Source: Sphingomonas metalli
GTDB taxonomy: Bacteria; Pseudomonadota; Alphaproteobacteria; Sphingomonadales; Sphingomonadaceae
Assembly: GCF_014641735.1 (NCBI RefSeq)
Contig: NZ_BMIH01000003.1
Location: 744,001-808,000 of the forward strand
Direction of reading: 5' to 3'
Length of the DNA stretch: 64,000 bases
Under the pieces are notes generated by a model. That model saw only the letters and a program-made list of their open reading frames with translations, did no database searches and was not told the DNA's origin. The position numbers and the translations under genes were made by a program. Position 1 is the stretch's first letter; each line of letters opens with the position of its first letter. Positions 63,759-64,000 of the stretch are shown here, piece by piece.

Positions 63759-64000
63759 TCAATAGGCCGACTTGGGAAACATCACGGCCGCAACCGTGCG
63801 GACCATGATGTAAAGATCGAAGCCGACCGACCAGTGATCGATGTAGAACAGGTCGAATTCTACTCGTTTGAGTAGTTTTTCATCCGTATCGGTCTCACCG
63901 CGCCAGCCGTTGACCTGCGCCCAGCCGGTCATGCCGGGCTTGACCCGATGGCGGGCGGCGTAGGTCTGAGTCGCCTCGCTGAACAACACGCCCGCGACGC
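63759..64000 (-). CDS. Polyprenyl glycosylphosphotransferase (exopolysaccharide priming), C-terminal part
   Basis: The C-terminal 79 or so residues of a bacterial sugar transferase that loads the first sugar phosphate on undecaprenyl phosphate. The rest lies beyond the right edge. Visible hallmarks are YAARHRVKPGMTGWAQVNGW followed by RGETDTDEKLLKRVEFDLFY and IDHWSVGFDLYIMVRTV. These match the WcaJ/GumD/SpsB family used for exopolysaccharides such as sphingans. Its closeness to rfbCBDA parallels gellan-type clusters. First sugar (probably glucose) is inferred from family only. Confidence 0.9.
   Translation of the reverse strand, partial: VAGVLFSEATQTYAARHRVKPGMTGWAQVNGWRGETDTDEKLLKRVEFDLFYIDHWSVGFDLYIMVRTVAAVMFPKSAY

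Overview
The window looks like chromosomal DNA of a sphingomonad (Alphaproteobacteria, Sphingomonas or a close relative). The evidence is high GC; a PhyR/NepR/EcfG general stress response (GSR) locus with a PhyP-like partner; an F0 ATP synthase cluster (I-a-c-b'-b) separate from F1; hflK-hflC-degP; an RNase E with an acidic insertion in its S1 domain; a PEPxxWA-CTERM exoprotein; and dTDP-rhamnose genes close to an exopolysaccharide priming transferase. I saw no rRNA, tRNA, CRISPR array, prophage or insertion sequence. Most genes are vertical-type housekeeping genes in compact, often translationally coupled (ATGA/GTGA/TTGA) operons.

Layout. 0-5 kb: recO (cut by the left edge), an exported DUF3857/transglutaminase/TPR protein, uvrC. 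5-8.5 kb: an SMR transporter and the F0 operon. 8.5-12.3 kb: ydbH-ynbE-ydbL, an intermembrane lipid transport module. 12.4-16.6 kb: an entericidin-like lipoprotein and the GSR locus, with phyP-nepR on minus facing phyR - small membrane protein - ecfG on plus. 16.8-24.5 kb: an M20 amidohydrolase, a HerA-like ATPase, the hflK/hflC/degP quality-control operon and an Mrp/ApbC Fe-S carrier. 24.5-30.4 kb: a CoA-binding protein, a coupled pair of related cysteine-containing exported proteins, homoserine dehydrogenase, an OPT transporter and a frameshifted PaiB-like gene. 30.4-34 kb: a GH130 protein and a GT4 glycosyltransferase fused to a second domain. 34-38 kb: queF, a sulfurtransferase coupled to a cystathionine beta-lyase, and a TorF-type porin. 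38-50 kb: ribF-ileS-lspA-bamF-like, thyA-folA, an exported methyltransferase, prfB, a class A PBP and a murein amidase. 50-58 kb: rne, otsBA, a glucokinase-like protein and an MscS channel. 58-64 kb: rfbCBDA (dTDP-L-rhamnose), a membrane protein of unknown function, a PEP-CTERM protein and the C-terminus of a polyprenyl glycosylphosphotransferase at the right edge.

How the parts connect. The GSR locus appears to reach genes far from it. GGAAC-N16/17-GGTT boxes of EcfG type lie directly upstream of nepR-phyP, otsBA and the mscS-like gene, and weaker versions precede phyR and the entericidin gene. This suggests that trehalose synthesis and mechanosensitive channel expression belong to the same stress regulon. 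The right end is an envelope/exopolysaccharide region.

Intergenic spaces carry several families of short palindromic repeats. One is a MITE-like element with terminal inverted repeats, seen in two copies. Another, a REPIN-like double palindrome, sits in frame inside ileS and adds about 40 residues to isoleucyl-tRNA synthetase. Many long open frames antisense to real genes are by-products of the GC-rich codon pattern and are left out.
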